NCBI GenBank assembly: GCA_041391225.1
Contig: JAWKOL010000008.1
Location: forward strand, 62,001-126,000
Reading direction: 5' to 3'
Length of the DNA: 64,000 nt
Source: RI-153 sp041391225
GTDB lineage: Bacteria; Chloroflexota; Anaerolineae; Caldilineales; Caldilineaceae
The translations under genes were made by a program, and so were the position numbers. Positions 40,536-50,554 of the stretch are shown here, piece by piece. The notes beneath the pieces are model-generated. The model saw nothing but the letters and a program-made list of their open reading frames with translations. It made no database searches and was not told the origin of the DNA. Positions within the stretch are counted from its first letter, which is position 1, and the number at the start of each line of letters is the position of its first letter.

Positions 40536-42108
40536 AGTCCCCAGTCCCAGTCCCCAATCCCCCCGCTGCTCTCCCGTCAGTTCGCGGATCAGCTGATCCT
40601 TCAGATCCCACAATTGCTGCGACGAGGACACATGATACACGTGCGGGTTGATCGAAAGGCGACGCACGCCCGAATCGAGACGCTCCAAATCGGCGGCGGA
40701 CGGCTCGGATGTCGTCCAACGACGGTCGATCATAGACCATCCTCCTTCCACGAAGATGTCGGCCAGCAGCGGCTCGGCGCGGGAGACGTGCGCCGCATCG
40801 AGGACACCTTCTTGGCGCGTAAACGGGTGACGCAGGATCAACGGCGACTGCGGACGGGTCTTCGTCGGCCAAGGTGATGAGATCGGCGGTGGCCTGGCCG
40901 CGCTCGTCGTAGACACGCCAGACGCCCTTGTTGCCGGGGTTGGGCGTCTTCTCACGCGATTCGGAGATCTTGATGGCGGGCTGCCATTCGCCCTTTTCTT
41001 GGATCGCCACTAGTTTGTAGACGCCGCCCAGCGACGGATCCCCCGCCGAGGTGATCAACCGCGTCCCCACGCCGTAGACGAGCCGCTTGATCACGCTATC
41101 GGGATCGACGCCGTAGCGGTGCGCGTCCTCGGCGATCTGCGTGGTGATCTGCCAGATCACCAGCTCGTCCAGATCATTCGAGAGGACAATCGACACATCT
41201 GGGAAGCCGGCGTCGTTGAACATCTTGGCCACGCGGATGCTCAGGTAGGCCAGGTCGCCCGAATCGAGGCGCACGCCCACGGGGTTGTGTCCTTTGCGGC
41301 GCAGTTCCTCGAAGACGGTGATGGCGTTGGGTACGCCGCTTTCCAGCGTGTTGATCGTGTCCACCAGCAGCAGACACTCGTCGGGGTAGACGTCGGCGTA
41401 GGCGCGGAAGGCGTCCACTTCGGACATGCCCAGCGCCAGGAATGCCTGCACCATGGAGTGGGCGTGTGTCCCCTTGGGCGGCAGGCCGAGCACGTGCGAC
41501 GTCCCCGCGTTGGAAGAAAAGTCCGCGCCGCCGATGAGTGCCGCCCGCGTACCGGCGTTGGCGCCGCGCTCGTGGGCGCGGCGCATGCCGAATTCCAGCA
41601 GCAGTTGACCGCGTCCACTCTCGCGGATGCGGGCGGCCTTGGTCGCGATCAAAATCTCGTAGTTGAGGAAATTCAGCAGCGCCGTCTCCAGGATCTGGGC
41701 CTGCGCCATGGGGCCGCTCACCACCGTCAGCGGCAGGTGCGGATGCACCGTCCTTCCTTCGGGGATGGCGCGCAGCGTGATGCCGGAGAAGTCGCCGTTG
41801 GCCGCCAACCAGTCGAGGAAATCGTCGGCGAAGAGACGCCCGCCGGTGCGTGTGGTCTGGGCGCGCATATAGGCAATGTCCTCGGCGCGGAAGCGCACAC
41901 GCTGCATCCAGTCGATCAGCCAATCCAGCCCGGCATTGACACAGAACCCCGCCTGATGCGCCCCGTAATCGGGATAATTGCGAAAGAAATGGTCAAACTG
42001 CGCCGGTCGCTCGTGCAGCCCCATGCGGAAATAAAGCTGCGCCATCGTCAACTGATACTGATCGGTGAAGAGGATACCTTCGGCGGTGGCGCGGTCGATA
42101 GCGTTCAT
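40482..42108 (-). pseudogene. pncB: nicotinate phosphoribosyltransferase PncB, one frameshift and an altered C-terminus
   Basis: The frame from 42108 (ILFTDQYQLTMAQLYF start) carries family motifs: 'AGFCVNAGLDWLIDW', 'FSSNAGTSHVLGLPPKGTHAHSMVQAF' around the phosphoribosyl site, 'VGVRLDSGDLAYLS', 'VSIVLSNDLDE', 'GVGTRLITS'. Near 40850 the frame should change from 'LADEDPSA' to 'PLILRHPFTRQEGVLDAAHVSRAEP', which continues in another frame to 40482. The last residues 'DWGLGLGTLSGVDFWKRRARQSDNV' come from the GGGGACTGGGG repeat and the IS end, so the native stop was lost. Makes NaMN from nicotinate in NAD salvage. Confidence 0.88.
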
Positions 42109-42150
42109 GATGTGTCTTGTCCAGAATGTAGTTGTTGTTGAGATTTGAGA

Positions 42151-42224
42151 TTAAGGGATTGGGCGGTTAGGGGATTTCAGATCCTGTTGACGATCTGAAA
42201 TCCCCTAACCGCCCAATCCCTTAA
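42151..42224. repeat. perfect 33-base inverted repeat
   Basis: Arms 42151-42183 and 42192-42224 are identical complements over all 33 bases (beginning TTAAGGGATTGGGCGGTT), with the eight-base loop CTGTTGAC. The longest perfect palindrome in the window; it lies between the selenoprotein candidate and pncB and would form a very stable hairpin in the transcript. Confidence 0.9.
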
Positions 42225-42306
42225 TCACCACTATCCACAGTCAATCCCCTCACGAGGAACCAACATCTCCACCCAATCCCCAGTCCCTAGTCCCCAATCC
42301 CCTGCA

Positions 42307-43754
42307 TTATCGACCCAACTGGTCGGTTGTGGGCTCTGCTCAGCAGAACCAGTGCTCGGTGAGTTGGGGCGGTTGGATGACGAAGCGAGGACGCTGGATT
42401 GGCTCCGGCGCGGGCTGACCGGCCAGTGTGTAGGCGGCGCGTACCACGGCGGCGAAGGCGGTGTAGGCGTCGTCGTCAGCGTAGGTTTCGGCGATGGCGG
42501 TGACCTGCCGCTGGAGTTCGTCCACGCGCAGATCGGCGTGATCCCAGCGGTAGGTGAAGTTGGCGGCGTCCAGTGGACCGAGCCAGGTGTCGACATCCTC
42601 GTGATCGAGGAGGGCGCTGCCCGGCGGCACCAACATGCGGATCGACAACTGCACCACCGGTACGTAGGGGATCAGATCCTGGGCGCGAATCCACGACAGC
42701 AGATGCAGGTAATCGTCCAGCGACGTCCACGGCGTGAAAGGCATCCACGTGGGCTGCGGCGCGATCCCCGCGTGGCGCAGGATCGTCAACGCCGCGGCCA
42801 TGTCTTCGACGGTGTGTCCTTTGTTGAGCCGCGCCAACACATGATCGCTGGTCGATTCAAAGGCCGAGATCACGAAGGTTGCACCGCAGTCGGCCAGTTC
42901 GTGGATCAGATCCGGGTGGGCCAGGATGTGCTCCACCTTGGTCGTAAAGTCGAAAGTGACGTGCGGGTGTTCGGCGTGCAGCGCCTGGGCAATGCGACGA
43001 GCATGGCCGGGTCCGTTGAGGAAGTCGGGATCGCCGAAGCTGATGTGCTGCGCGCCCGCGGTCACCTGGGCGCGGATGTCCGCCAGCACCGTCTGCGCGG
43101 GGACGGCGAAGAAGCGCCCGTTGTAGATAGGCGTCACCGGGCAGTGGCGACAGGTGTGCAGGCAGCCGCGCGTCGACTCGACGTAGCCGGCTAACAGCGC
43201 TTCGCCGTCTGCCATGTAGCGGGCGTAGCGATCCAGGCTGGGCAAGGATGTGCGTTCAGGCAGCGGCAGATCGAGCCGTGTCAACAGCGGAGCGGCTGTC
43301 CGCCGCGCCGTGGTCACCCCCGGCAGCGAGGACAGATCGTCACCGGCCAGCACCGCCCGCGCCAGCGCCAACAGCTCGGCTTCCGCCTCCCCGCCAGCAC
43401 CGAATCCGCCGTCGCTTCCCCGCCTTCTCGCCTCTCCGCCTCCTCGCCTCCTAGCAGGTACGCCGCGTTCATCCAGGCGTACAGCCCAAAGAAGCGAGAT
43501 GTGCGCCGACGGGTTGAGCGTCCGCGCGGCGGGCGGCGTCCACGCCGATGCGCAGCGGTGAGCATCGGCGAAGCGATGGCGATCAGCTTGGCGTCGGTGG
43601 CCGCGTCCACGGGGAAATCGTCCACGGCCAGATCGGCCACGGCCACGTCGAGACCATCCTGGCGGAGGACGGCCAGTGGCCAGGCCAGGCTCAACGGTTG
43701 ATGGCCGAGTTCGTAACAGGATAAGAGCAAGATTTCCGACAAGAGTTTAATCAC
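42307..43754 (-). pseudogene. CUAEP-tail radical SAM protein, candidate selenoprotein; frameshifted N-terminal half
   Basis: The well-read part (42340-43371) has a radical SAM core: 'YVESTRGCLHTCRHCPVTPIYNGRF' with the CxxxCxxC cluster site, then 'HISFGDPDFLNGP' and 'FESTSDHVLARLNKGHT'. It appears to stop at TGA 42340-42342 right after WFC. Reading through, the protein ends C-U-A-E-P-T-T-D-Q-L-G-R and TAA at 42307. From memory this is the exact tail after which the CUAEP/CCAEP-tail radical SAM family is named, U being selenocysteine. The N-terminal half from GTG 43754 (LLSCYELGHQPLSLAWPL..., a B12-binding-like domain) is split by two indels near 43560 and 43400. Confidence 0.8.
42311..42325 (-). 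promoter_or_regulatory. SECIS-like hairpin after the in-frame UGA
   Basis: In the transcript CGACC-AGUUG-GGUCG forms a five-base-pair stem with a five-base loop that has G at position 2. The loop lies 20-24 bases after the UGA, inside the window used by bacterial SelB-binding SECIS elements. Small and hand-folded, so suggestive rather than decisive. Confidence 0.5.
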
Positions 43755-43776
43755 CTTCCAGGACTAAAGAGATTTC

Positions 43777-44040
43777 ACCACGGAGGACACAGAGTTGAGA
43801 AGGAGAAGAGGTGAAAAGAGGAGAGGGACACGGATTCTTTTGCTTTGATCTGTGTTTTGCTCAATCCGTGTCCACAGGCTTCTTTCAGGGCAGGATGCTC
43901 TCTCCGCCGGATTTCGTGGACCGATTTCAGCCACCTTGTCCTAGCCGCTCATCCCTCTGGCTCCTGAAAATCCTGAAATCTGTGTCCCTCTCTCCTCACC
44001 TCTCCTTCTCAACTTCGTATCTTCCGTGCTCTCCGTGGTG
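43777..44040. repeat. 264-base nested inverted repeat between ligA and the radical SAM gene
   Basis: Outer arms of about 60 bases: CACCACGGAGGACACAGAG... at 43777-43835 and ...CTTCCGTGCTCTCCGTGGTG ending 44040, matching with a few gaps. Inside, GACACGGATT...AATCCGTGTC pair at 43829-43884 (GGACACGGAT family), and CAGGATGCTCTCTCCG (43891) resembles the hairpin arm at 22246. No gene is present in the gap. Confidence 0.8.
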
Positions 44041-44048
44041 ATCCTCTC

Positions 44049-46100
44049 CTAATCTCCACGAGCGCGTAGATCCTCTTCGCTGAGTACAGGCACGCCCAGT
44101 TCCTCGGCTTTGGTGAGCTTGCTGCCCGCCTTTTCGCCTGCCACCAGGAAGTCGGTCTTCTTGCTGACGCTGCCGGTGACCTTGCCGCCGCGCGCTTCGA
44201 TGTAGTCGGACGCCTCGTCGCGGCTCATGCTGGGCAGTGTGCCGGTGATGACGAAGGTCAGGCCGCTGAAGGGAAGCGCGTCGGCCTCGACCTGAGGACG
44301 TTCTTCGGCGGTGGTGCGCACACCGAGATTGGCGAACTTCTGCACCAGGGCGCGGTTGGTGTCCAGTGCGAAGAACTCGACCAGGCTTTCGGCGATCTTG
44401 GGGCCGACGCCTTCGATGGCGTTGAGGGTGTCTTCGTCCGCGGCCATCAGCTCGAAGATGTCGGCGAAGTGGGCCATGATGTCTTCGGCCACGACGCCGC
44501 CCACGAAGCGGATGCCCAAGCCGATGAGCAGATGCGCGGCGGGCTGGGCTTTGCTGGCTTCCACGCCTTCCTTGAGATTTTCCACGCGCTTTTCGCCGTA
44601 GCCTTCAAGTTCGGCGATTTCGGCCCAGGGAAGCTGGTAGATGTCGGCCAGATCGTGGATGTAGCCCTGCGCCACAAAGAGTTCGGCCTGTTTGGTGCCG
44701 AAGCCGCGGATGTCCATCGCCCCGCGCGAGACAAAATGCTCGACGCGGCGGATCAACTGGGCCGGGCAGGCGTTGTTGACACAGTACGTTGCCGCCTCGC
44801 CAGGATGACGAACCACCGGCTCACCGCACACAGGACAAACCTCGGGCATGTGGAACTCGCGCTCGCTGCCGTCGCGTAACTCGGGCAGAGGACGCAACAC
44901 CTTGGGGATCACGTCTCCGGCGCGCTTGACGAGGACGGTGTCGCCGATGCGAATGTCGAGATCGCGCACGTAGTCTTCGTTGTGCAGCGTGGCCGCGGAG
45001 ACGGTGACGCCGCCAATCGGCACCGGTTCGAGGACGGCGTTGGGCGTCAACGCGCCGGTGCGGCCCACTTTGACGGTGATGTCGAGCAGTTTGGTGGTGG
45101 CTTCCTCGCCGCCGGATTTATAGGCCACCGCCCAGCGCGGGTCCTTGCCGGTGTAGCCGAGACGCTGCCGTTGCGCCAGCGAATCGACCTTGATCACCAT
45201 GCCGTCGAGTTCAAAGGGCATTCGGCGGCGCAGATCGTGCCAGTCCACCACGTAGCGGACGAGGTCCTCGAAGTCGGCGTCGGCGAAGCGGCGCACTTCG
45301 GGCGAGACGGGGAAACCGAGGCGCTTGAGGTAGTCCAGCGTCTGCCAGTGGCCGGTCAGCTCTTCGCCGCCTTCTTTGACCAGGATCTCGTATGTCCACA
45401 GTTTGAGAGGACGGCGGGCGCTGATGCCACTGTCGAGCAGACGCAGCGAACCGGCGGCAAAGTTGCGCGGGTTGGCGTAGGTGCGTTCGCCCTGCTCTTC
45501 CTGGCGTTGGTTGAAGGATTCAAAATCGGCCACTTCGACGTAGGCTTCGCCGCGCACCACCAGCCGCGCCGGCGCGGTGGCGTCGGTGGACGGGTTGGCG
45601 GGGATGCGCAGCGGCATTTCGCGCAGCGTGCGCAGGTTGGGCGTGATATCTTCGCCGACTTCGCCGTCCCCGCGGGTGGCGCCGAGGACGAATCGACCGT
45701 CGGCAAAGTGGAGGACCACGGTGAGGCCATCGAATTTCGGCTCCACGACGAAGACGAGATCGGATCGTTCTTCTTCCGGCAATAGCCGCCGCAGCCGCTC
45801 GCGCCAGGCGCGCAGTTCTTCTTCACCGAAGGCGTTGGCCAGGCTGAGGATGGGCGCAGGGTGCTCGACGCGGCGGAAACGATCCGAAACCACGCCGCCC
45901 ACACGCACGGTGGGGCTGTTGGCGTCCTGGAGATCGGGGTGCTCGGCCTCTAGCGCCTGCAACTCGCGGAAAAGCGCGTCGAACTCAGCGTCGCCGATCT
46001 CGGGGTCATCGAGGACGTAGTAACGGTATTGGTGATAGCGTACCTGATCGCGCAGATTGTCGGCGCGGGCGCGCATGGCGGTTGTGGTTTCGGTAGTCAT
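44049..46100 (-). CDS. ligA: NAD-dependent DNA ligase LigA
   Basis: 683 residues, normal length and complete. Ia domain with Y..YY..DDPEIGDAEFD (NAD binding), adenylation site Lys122 in VEPKFDGL, OB domain, a four-cysteine zinc finger (CPVCGEPVVRHPGEAATYCVNNACP), helix-hairpin-helix region and C-terminal BRCT domain (about 605-680). Seals nicks during replication and repair using NAD+. Essential in bacteria, which supports the view that this contig comes from a bacterial chromosome. Start ATG 46100 with no strong ribosome site visible. Confidence 0.96.
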   Translation of the reverse strand: MTTETTTAMRARADNLRDQVRYHQYRYYVLDDPEIGDAEFDALFRELQALEAEHPDLQDANSPTVRVGGVVSDRFRRVEHPAPILSLANAFGEEELRAWRERLRRLLPEEERSDLVFVVEPKFDGLTVVLHFADGRFVLGATRGDGEVGEDITPNLRTLREMPLRIPANPSTDATAPARLVVRGEAYVEVADFESFNQRQEEQGERTYANPRNFAAGSLRLLDSGISARRPLKLWTYEILVKEGGEELTGHWQTLDYLKRLGFPVSPEVRRFADADFEDLVRYVVDWHDLRRRMPFELDGMVIKVDSLAQRQRLGYTGKDPRWAVAYKSGGEEATTKLLDITVKVGRTGALTPNAVLEPVPIGGVTVSAATLHNEDYVRDLDIRIGDTVLVKRAGDVIPKVLRPLPELRDGSEREFHMPEVCPVCGEPVVRHPGEAATYCVNNACPAQLIRRVEHFVSRGAMDIRGFGTKQAELFVAQGYIHDLADIYQLPWAEIAELEGYGEKRVENLKEGVEASKAQPAAHLLIGLGIRFVGGVVAEDIMAHFADIFELMAADEDTLNAIEGVGPKIAESLVEFFALDTNRALVQKFANLGVRTTAEERPQVEADALPFSGLTFVITGTLPSMSRDEASDYIEARGGKVTGSVSKKTDFLVAGEKAGSKLTKAEELGVPVLSEEDLRARGD

Positions 46101-46159
46101 GCGTTGTGCTCGGTGGATTGCAAGTTGCGGGCAAGGCGGACGTTGGCGAACCCGTTGGT

Positions 46160-46268
46160 GGGGTTGAAACCCCTGCTGACATCGAGAAGTCGCCTCAGCG
46201 ACTAAAGAAACTTCTGCAGCGCCTGAAGGCGCTTTTCTGTGTCAGGGCGGGATTTCAATCCCGTTGTC
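46160..46268. repeat. row of four short perfect hairpins; contains copy 2 of the double-hairpin repeat
   Basis: GGGGTTGAAACCCC (46160-46173), AGTCGCCTCAGCGACT (46188-46203), AGCGCCTGAAGGCGCT (46218-46233) and CGGGATTTCAATCCCG (46248-46263). The last two match, in reverse order, the repeat at 32771-32838. The four alternate between two designs, suggesting a duplicated pair. Confidence 0.8.
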
Positions 46269-46308
46269 AGTTTGCCAACAGAATCACCATTCACCCTGTG
46301 ATCTGTAT

Positions 46309-47176
46309 CTACTCCGCCTGCAAAAAGTCGGCGGCGGCCCAGCCAGTGAGGTTCTCGCCGGGGCTGTCGGCGATCTGGATGCGATACCAGCGGTAGCCGT
46401 CGGCCTCGACGGGGTATTCGGTGTAGTCGCCGTCGGGGTTGAGGACGGTGAAGGCAGCGCCTTCTTCGATGATCTCCAAGGTGAGGGCGCCGCGGTTGGG
46501 CTGGTTGCGCAGGCGAATGCCCTGCCCTTCGGTGTTGGCGACGATGACGCGCTGCCCAGCTTCGAAGATCGGCATCGGTGTGGCGGCCGGCTCGACCTCG
46601 GCGGTGACGGTGATGGTCTGGGATTCTGGGAAGGTGACGCTGCCCAGTTCGCCGGCGGCGGCGGGCGTGACTTCTTCGACGTCGGCGACGTCTTCACCGT
46701 TGCCGCGCAGCAAGAAGAGCATGATGAAGACAAGAATGATGATCAGTGCGCCCGCGCCCATCAGCCAGAACGGGCCAGTACGACCCAGCCTGCGCCCGCT
46801 GCCAGAGGCCGACGCGTCGACGCTGGGATCGCCGCGTTCGGCAGCCGCGGCGGCTTTGGCGCGAAGGCATGTTCGATCCACCTGCCGATGCGCCCACCGA
46901 CAGGCTTTCGGCCACGCGCGGATCGGGGATGTAGTCGAGATCTTCCTCGTCCTCCTCATCGTAGCCCGACACAGGGCCGGACGCTGCCGCTGGAAAGGAG
47001 GGTTCATCTTCATAGGCCGCTTCGCCAAAGACGGGTTCATCGAAGTGTGGTTCATCGAAGTGCGCCTCATCGAAGTGCGGTTCATCGTCATCGAACGCGT
47101 CGCTATCGGCGCCGAAGACGGGATCGTCCCAACCCTCCGGCTCTTCGGATTCCGGTCGTCGATTCGGATCTGGCAT
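46309..47176 (-). pseudogene. single-pass membrane protein with C-terminal SH3 domain, one frameshift
   Basis: From ATG 47176 the first frame encodes an acidic cytoplasmic region with a run of near-repeats (DEPHFDEAHFDEPHFDEP). Near 46860 it shifts to the frame ending at 46309, which holds one membrane helix (FWLMGAGALIIILVFIMLFLL) and a C-terminal SH3b domain (RVIVANTEGQGIRLRNQP...EGAAFTVLNPDG...GYRWYRIQ...GWAAADFL). One indel joins both. The protein would expose its SH3 domain outside, probably to the wall. The partner is unknown; it follows polX by 18 bases. Confidence 0.75.
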
Positions 47177-47194
47177 GACTTACCCTCCGGGTAT

Positions 47195-48966
47195 CTATTG
47201 TTTGAGCAGCGCCAACATCTGATCCAGTGGGCGCGTGTTGATCACGTCTTCGGCGCGCAGCCAGCCGCGGCGGGCAGTGGCGATGCCGTAGGGCAGGATC
47301 TCCATGCCGTCGGTGGCGTGGGCGTCGCAGTTGATGACGAGTTTGCAGCCCAATTCTACGGCCCGCCGCGCGTGGACGCCGCTGAGATCGAGCCGCGACG
47401 GATGGGCGTTGATCTCCACCACCGTCCCCACTTCGGCGCAGGCGCGCAACACGGCGTCGACGTCGAGTTCGGATCCTTCGCGGCGGCCGATGAGGCGACC
47501 GGTGGGATGGCCGAGGATGTCGACGTGGGGGTTGCACACGGCTTTGAGACAGCGTTCGGTGATGGTGTCGCGGTCCTGGCGCAGGGCGCTGTGGATGCTG
47601 GCGACGACGATGTCGAGATCGGCAAGGACGTCGTCGGGCAGGCCCAGCGAACCGTCGGCCAGGATTTCGACTTCGATGCCGCGCAGCAGACGGAAGTCGA
47701 TGCCGTCTTCGGCGTATTTTTGGTTGAGCGCGGCGATCTCCTTGGCCTGCTCGCGCAGCCGGTCGCCGTCCAGCCCGCCGGTGACGCCGAGACCGACGCT
47801 GTGGTCGGTAACGCACCAGTAGCGGTAGCCGCGCTTGCGGGCGACTTCGGCCATCTCGACCAATGTGCCGTGGCCGTCGCTCCAATCGGTGTGGCCGTGG
47901 ACCTCGCCCACGATGTCGTCGACGGTGATGAGGTCGGGCAATTTGTGACCGCGGGCAGCGGTGATTTCGCCCTGTCCTTCGCGCATTTCGGGCGCAATCC
48001 AATCCAGGCCGAGGAAGGCGTAGAGTTCTTCCTCCGTCTCGAAGAAGCGTTCCTCGCCGTCGGACAAATCGGCGTGTCCTTGGGCGGCGAGGCGGTATTC
48101 GTTGAGGCTCCAGCCCTGTTTCAGCGCCAGTTCGCGCAGATCGATGTTGTGGCGCTGGCTGCCGGTGAAGTAGAGCAGCGCCGCCCTCAATGTTTGCGCT
48201 CGACCACGCGTAGGTCCACTTGCAGGCCGCTGGGCAGGGCGATGGTGCTCTTGGTGTCACCGGCGTTGATCACGTCCACGGCCTGGGGCAGCGAGCGGAA
48301 GGCGTCCATGACCGCGGCAGGCTGGGCGCTCACCACCAGCAGATCGAGATCGCCGATGGTCTCGCGCCAGCGGCGCAGGCTGCCGGCGGCTTCGATGCGC
48401 TCGATGGCGTCGGCGGGGACGCGTTCCTTGATGTCGGCGATGAGTTCCAACGCCAGCGGGCGGGCCTGGCCGATAGGCATGCGTCCTTCCTGGCGTTTGG
48501 ATAGCAGTTCGATGCCCTTGAGGATCTTTTCCTCGCTCTTGGCGCCGAAGCCCTTGAGGGCGCGGATGCGTCCTTCGGTGGCGGCGGCTTTGAGCTGATC
48601 GACGCTGACGATGTCCAGTTCCTTCCAGAGGCGGGCGGCGGTCTTCGGGCCGACGTCTGGCACGGCGAGAATGTCCACGACGCCGGGGGGCACCTGTTCG
48701 GCCAGTTCGTCGTAGTAGGCGATGGTGCCTGTCTCGAAGAGTTCGCTGATCTTGTCGGCGATGGCCTGGCCCACATCGGGCAGATCGCGCAGCTTGCCTT
48801 CTTCGTACACGGCGTGGATGTCCTGGCTGAGCGTTTCGATGGTGCGCGCCGCGTTCTGGTAGGCGATGATCTTGAAACGATTGTCGCCCAAAATCTGTAA
48901 CAGATCGCCGATTCGGCTGAAAATGTCGGCGACTTTCTGATTGTTGAGACGCTCGGAGGTGGGCAT
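47195..48966 (-). pseudogene. polX: DNA polymerase X family protein PolX (polymerase + PHP exonuclease), one frameshift
   Basis: The upper frame (48187-48966) is the polymerase part: helix-hairpin-helix motifs (VDILAVPDVGPKTAARLW, IRALKGFGAKSEEKILKGI) and the catalytic Asp pair in 'RETIGDLDLLVVSA'. The lower (47195-48190) is the C-terminal PHP domain with metal ligands 'VHGHTDWSDG', 'VTDHS', 'ASIHS', 'LGHPTG', 'NCDAHA'. In intact PolX both are one chain of about 570-590 residues. At the joint, adding one T to CATTG gives ...VVERKH-L-RAALLYFTGS in frame, so a lost T in a run explains the split. Acts in base excision repair and end processing. Confidence 0.92.
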
Positions 48967-49065
48967 GGTGCGGATCTTTCTCCACTATCTGCTGGGTTGC
49001 GTAGCGGAATTATAGCATGAGGGGGATTGGGGAGAAAGCGCACCACGCACTACGCTCTACGTTCA

Positions 49066-50123
49066 TCACCGCGGCAAGATCGTCAACGGATCCACCCGCG
49101 CCCCAAAGTCGCGGATCTCAAAGTGTAGGTGTGGGCCGGTGCTGTTGCCGGTGGAGCCGACGCGGCCAATGAGCTGTCCTTTGGCGACGACCTGGCCTTC
49201 GACGACGTAGATGTCGCTGAGGTGGGCGTAGAGGGTGATGTAGTCGATGTTGTGATCGATGACGATGAATTGACCGTAGCCGGCGTCGCTCCACCCGGCA
49301 CGAAGGACCACGCGCGATCCGCCGCGGTGACAGGCGTCCCTTGAAAAGCGCCGATGTCCACCGCGCTATGCCTACGCGGAATCCCTGGGTCCGATCCAGC
49401 CGTAGGTGGGCCAGGCGAACTCGCCGCTGCCGTAGGGCCAGTCGGCGGGGAGATTGTCGGCGATGGATGTGGCCGGACGCGGGCCGGATCACCGAACGGG
49501 TCTGTGTGTCACCACCCCAACCACCTTCGAGGATGAGCCCGCCCTGGGCTGTGTCCGCGCTGAAGGGGAGCGGGACGCGTACGTTCTGGCCGGTGACCGG
49601 ATCGCGGTCGAGCCGGTTCCACGCTTCGGCGCGGATCTGGTCCACGGTGACGCCGTAGAGAAGTGAAGAGTATCGGGCGAGTTGGCCGTCGACGACGGTG
49701 TGGCAACTGAAGGGCGCATCGGGGATCGTAAGCACGTCACCGATGACGAGGAATGTTCCCAGCGGAAGTCAGGCGCGATGGGCAGTTGACCTGGTTCAGA
49801 TCCATGCCCATCTCCACGGCAACGCTGAGCACCGTGTCCCGGCGCGAACGGTGTAGGCGCGCCCAGCGGGCCATTCTCCGTGGCCGACGGCAGGCTGCGG
49901 TTGTTCCTGGATGCCGGGCAGGAAGATCAGGTTGGTCACCGTGGGTGGGAGTGGTTTCGTCCTGAGCATGGGTGGTAGAGCAGGGATCGCCGAGAATGGC
50001 AAGGAGACTGCAAACGGCAATGAGGATACGAGCGGCGAACACCTGTCCGCAGCGGCGACGTAACGGTAGATTCGGTGTGGCGTGTTGTTGAACAGTCTTG
50101 ATGATTTGGCGTGGGGTGTACAT
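49066..50123 (-). pseudogene. secreted M23 family peptidase, frameshifted
   Basis: N-terminus from 50123 has a basic region and a signal sequence (VFAARILIAVCSLLAILG...THAQ). A middle part 'FSCHTVVDGQLARYSSLLYGVTVDQIRAEAW...VRVPLPF', perhaps a LysM-like unit, is in a second frame. The C-terminal lysostaphin-type domain (49066-49311) has 'GYGQFIVIDHNIDYITLYAHLSDIYVVEGQVVAKGQLIGRVGSTGNSTGPHLHFEIR', with the HLHFE zinc site intact. Several indels near 49310-49900. Such enzymes cut wall peptide cross-links; with LysM they are usually involved in growth or separation. Confidence 0.8.
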
Positions 50124-50554
50124 CTGGTAACCAAGGCGAAATAGGAAGCGGGATGCAGTGGCGAAAGATTATCATATCTGTGGTAGAAGAGCAACGAAAT
50201 ACATAAGAAATAGGAAAAGAAAAGGGGAAATTCCCGCATACGTCCCGTCAGGTGCTATAATGTACTAAGAATGGCCCTCATTGATCTCCTCACAGTTGCT
50301 CAGGGCGTATTTTTGGTTGTCCTTTCCCACTAGCTATGGGCGGCTTCTCCATGATTGTGTTCTTCGATTGTATTCTTTTTAATCCATTTTTATTGCTGCT
50401 GTTGTGGTGATCTGAGTGGGTGTTGCTGCGCGCCCTGTGAACCACTATGCAGGATCTGTGGTGGGCTATGAACCCGCTCGTTCAGGCAATGGTGACAATA
50501 CGCGAGATGCTCGGATCGACGCAGATAGAACTCGTTCAGATAGGAGCAACCATC
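50124..50554. other. gap without a recognised gene, looks AT-richer than its surroundings
   Basis: 431 bases between the divergent M23 and lipoprotein genes. It reads clearly AT-richer than the flanks (for example TTCTTTTTAATCCATTTTTATTG near 50385, quoted in part), has no palindrome of the types seen elsewhere and no convincing frame. It probably contains promoters for both neighbours and marks the left edge of a region of different composition. Confidence 0.35.

Noticed and set aside
48187..48190. Natural two-subunit PolX, second frame starting at TTG overlapping the stop
   Set aside because: The junction restores the normal single-chain protein with one T; no ribosome site precedes the TTG.
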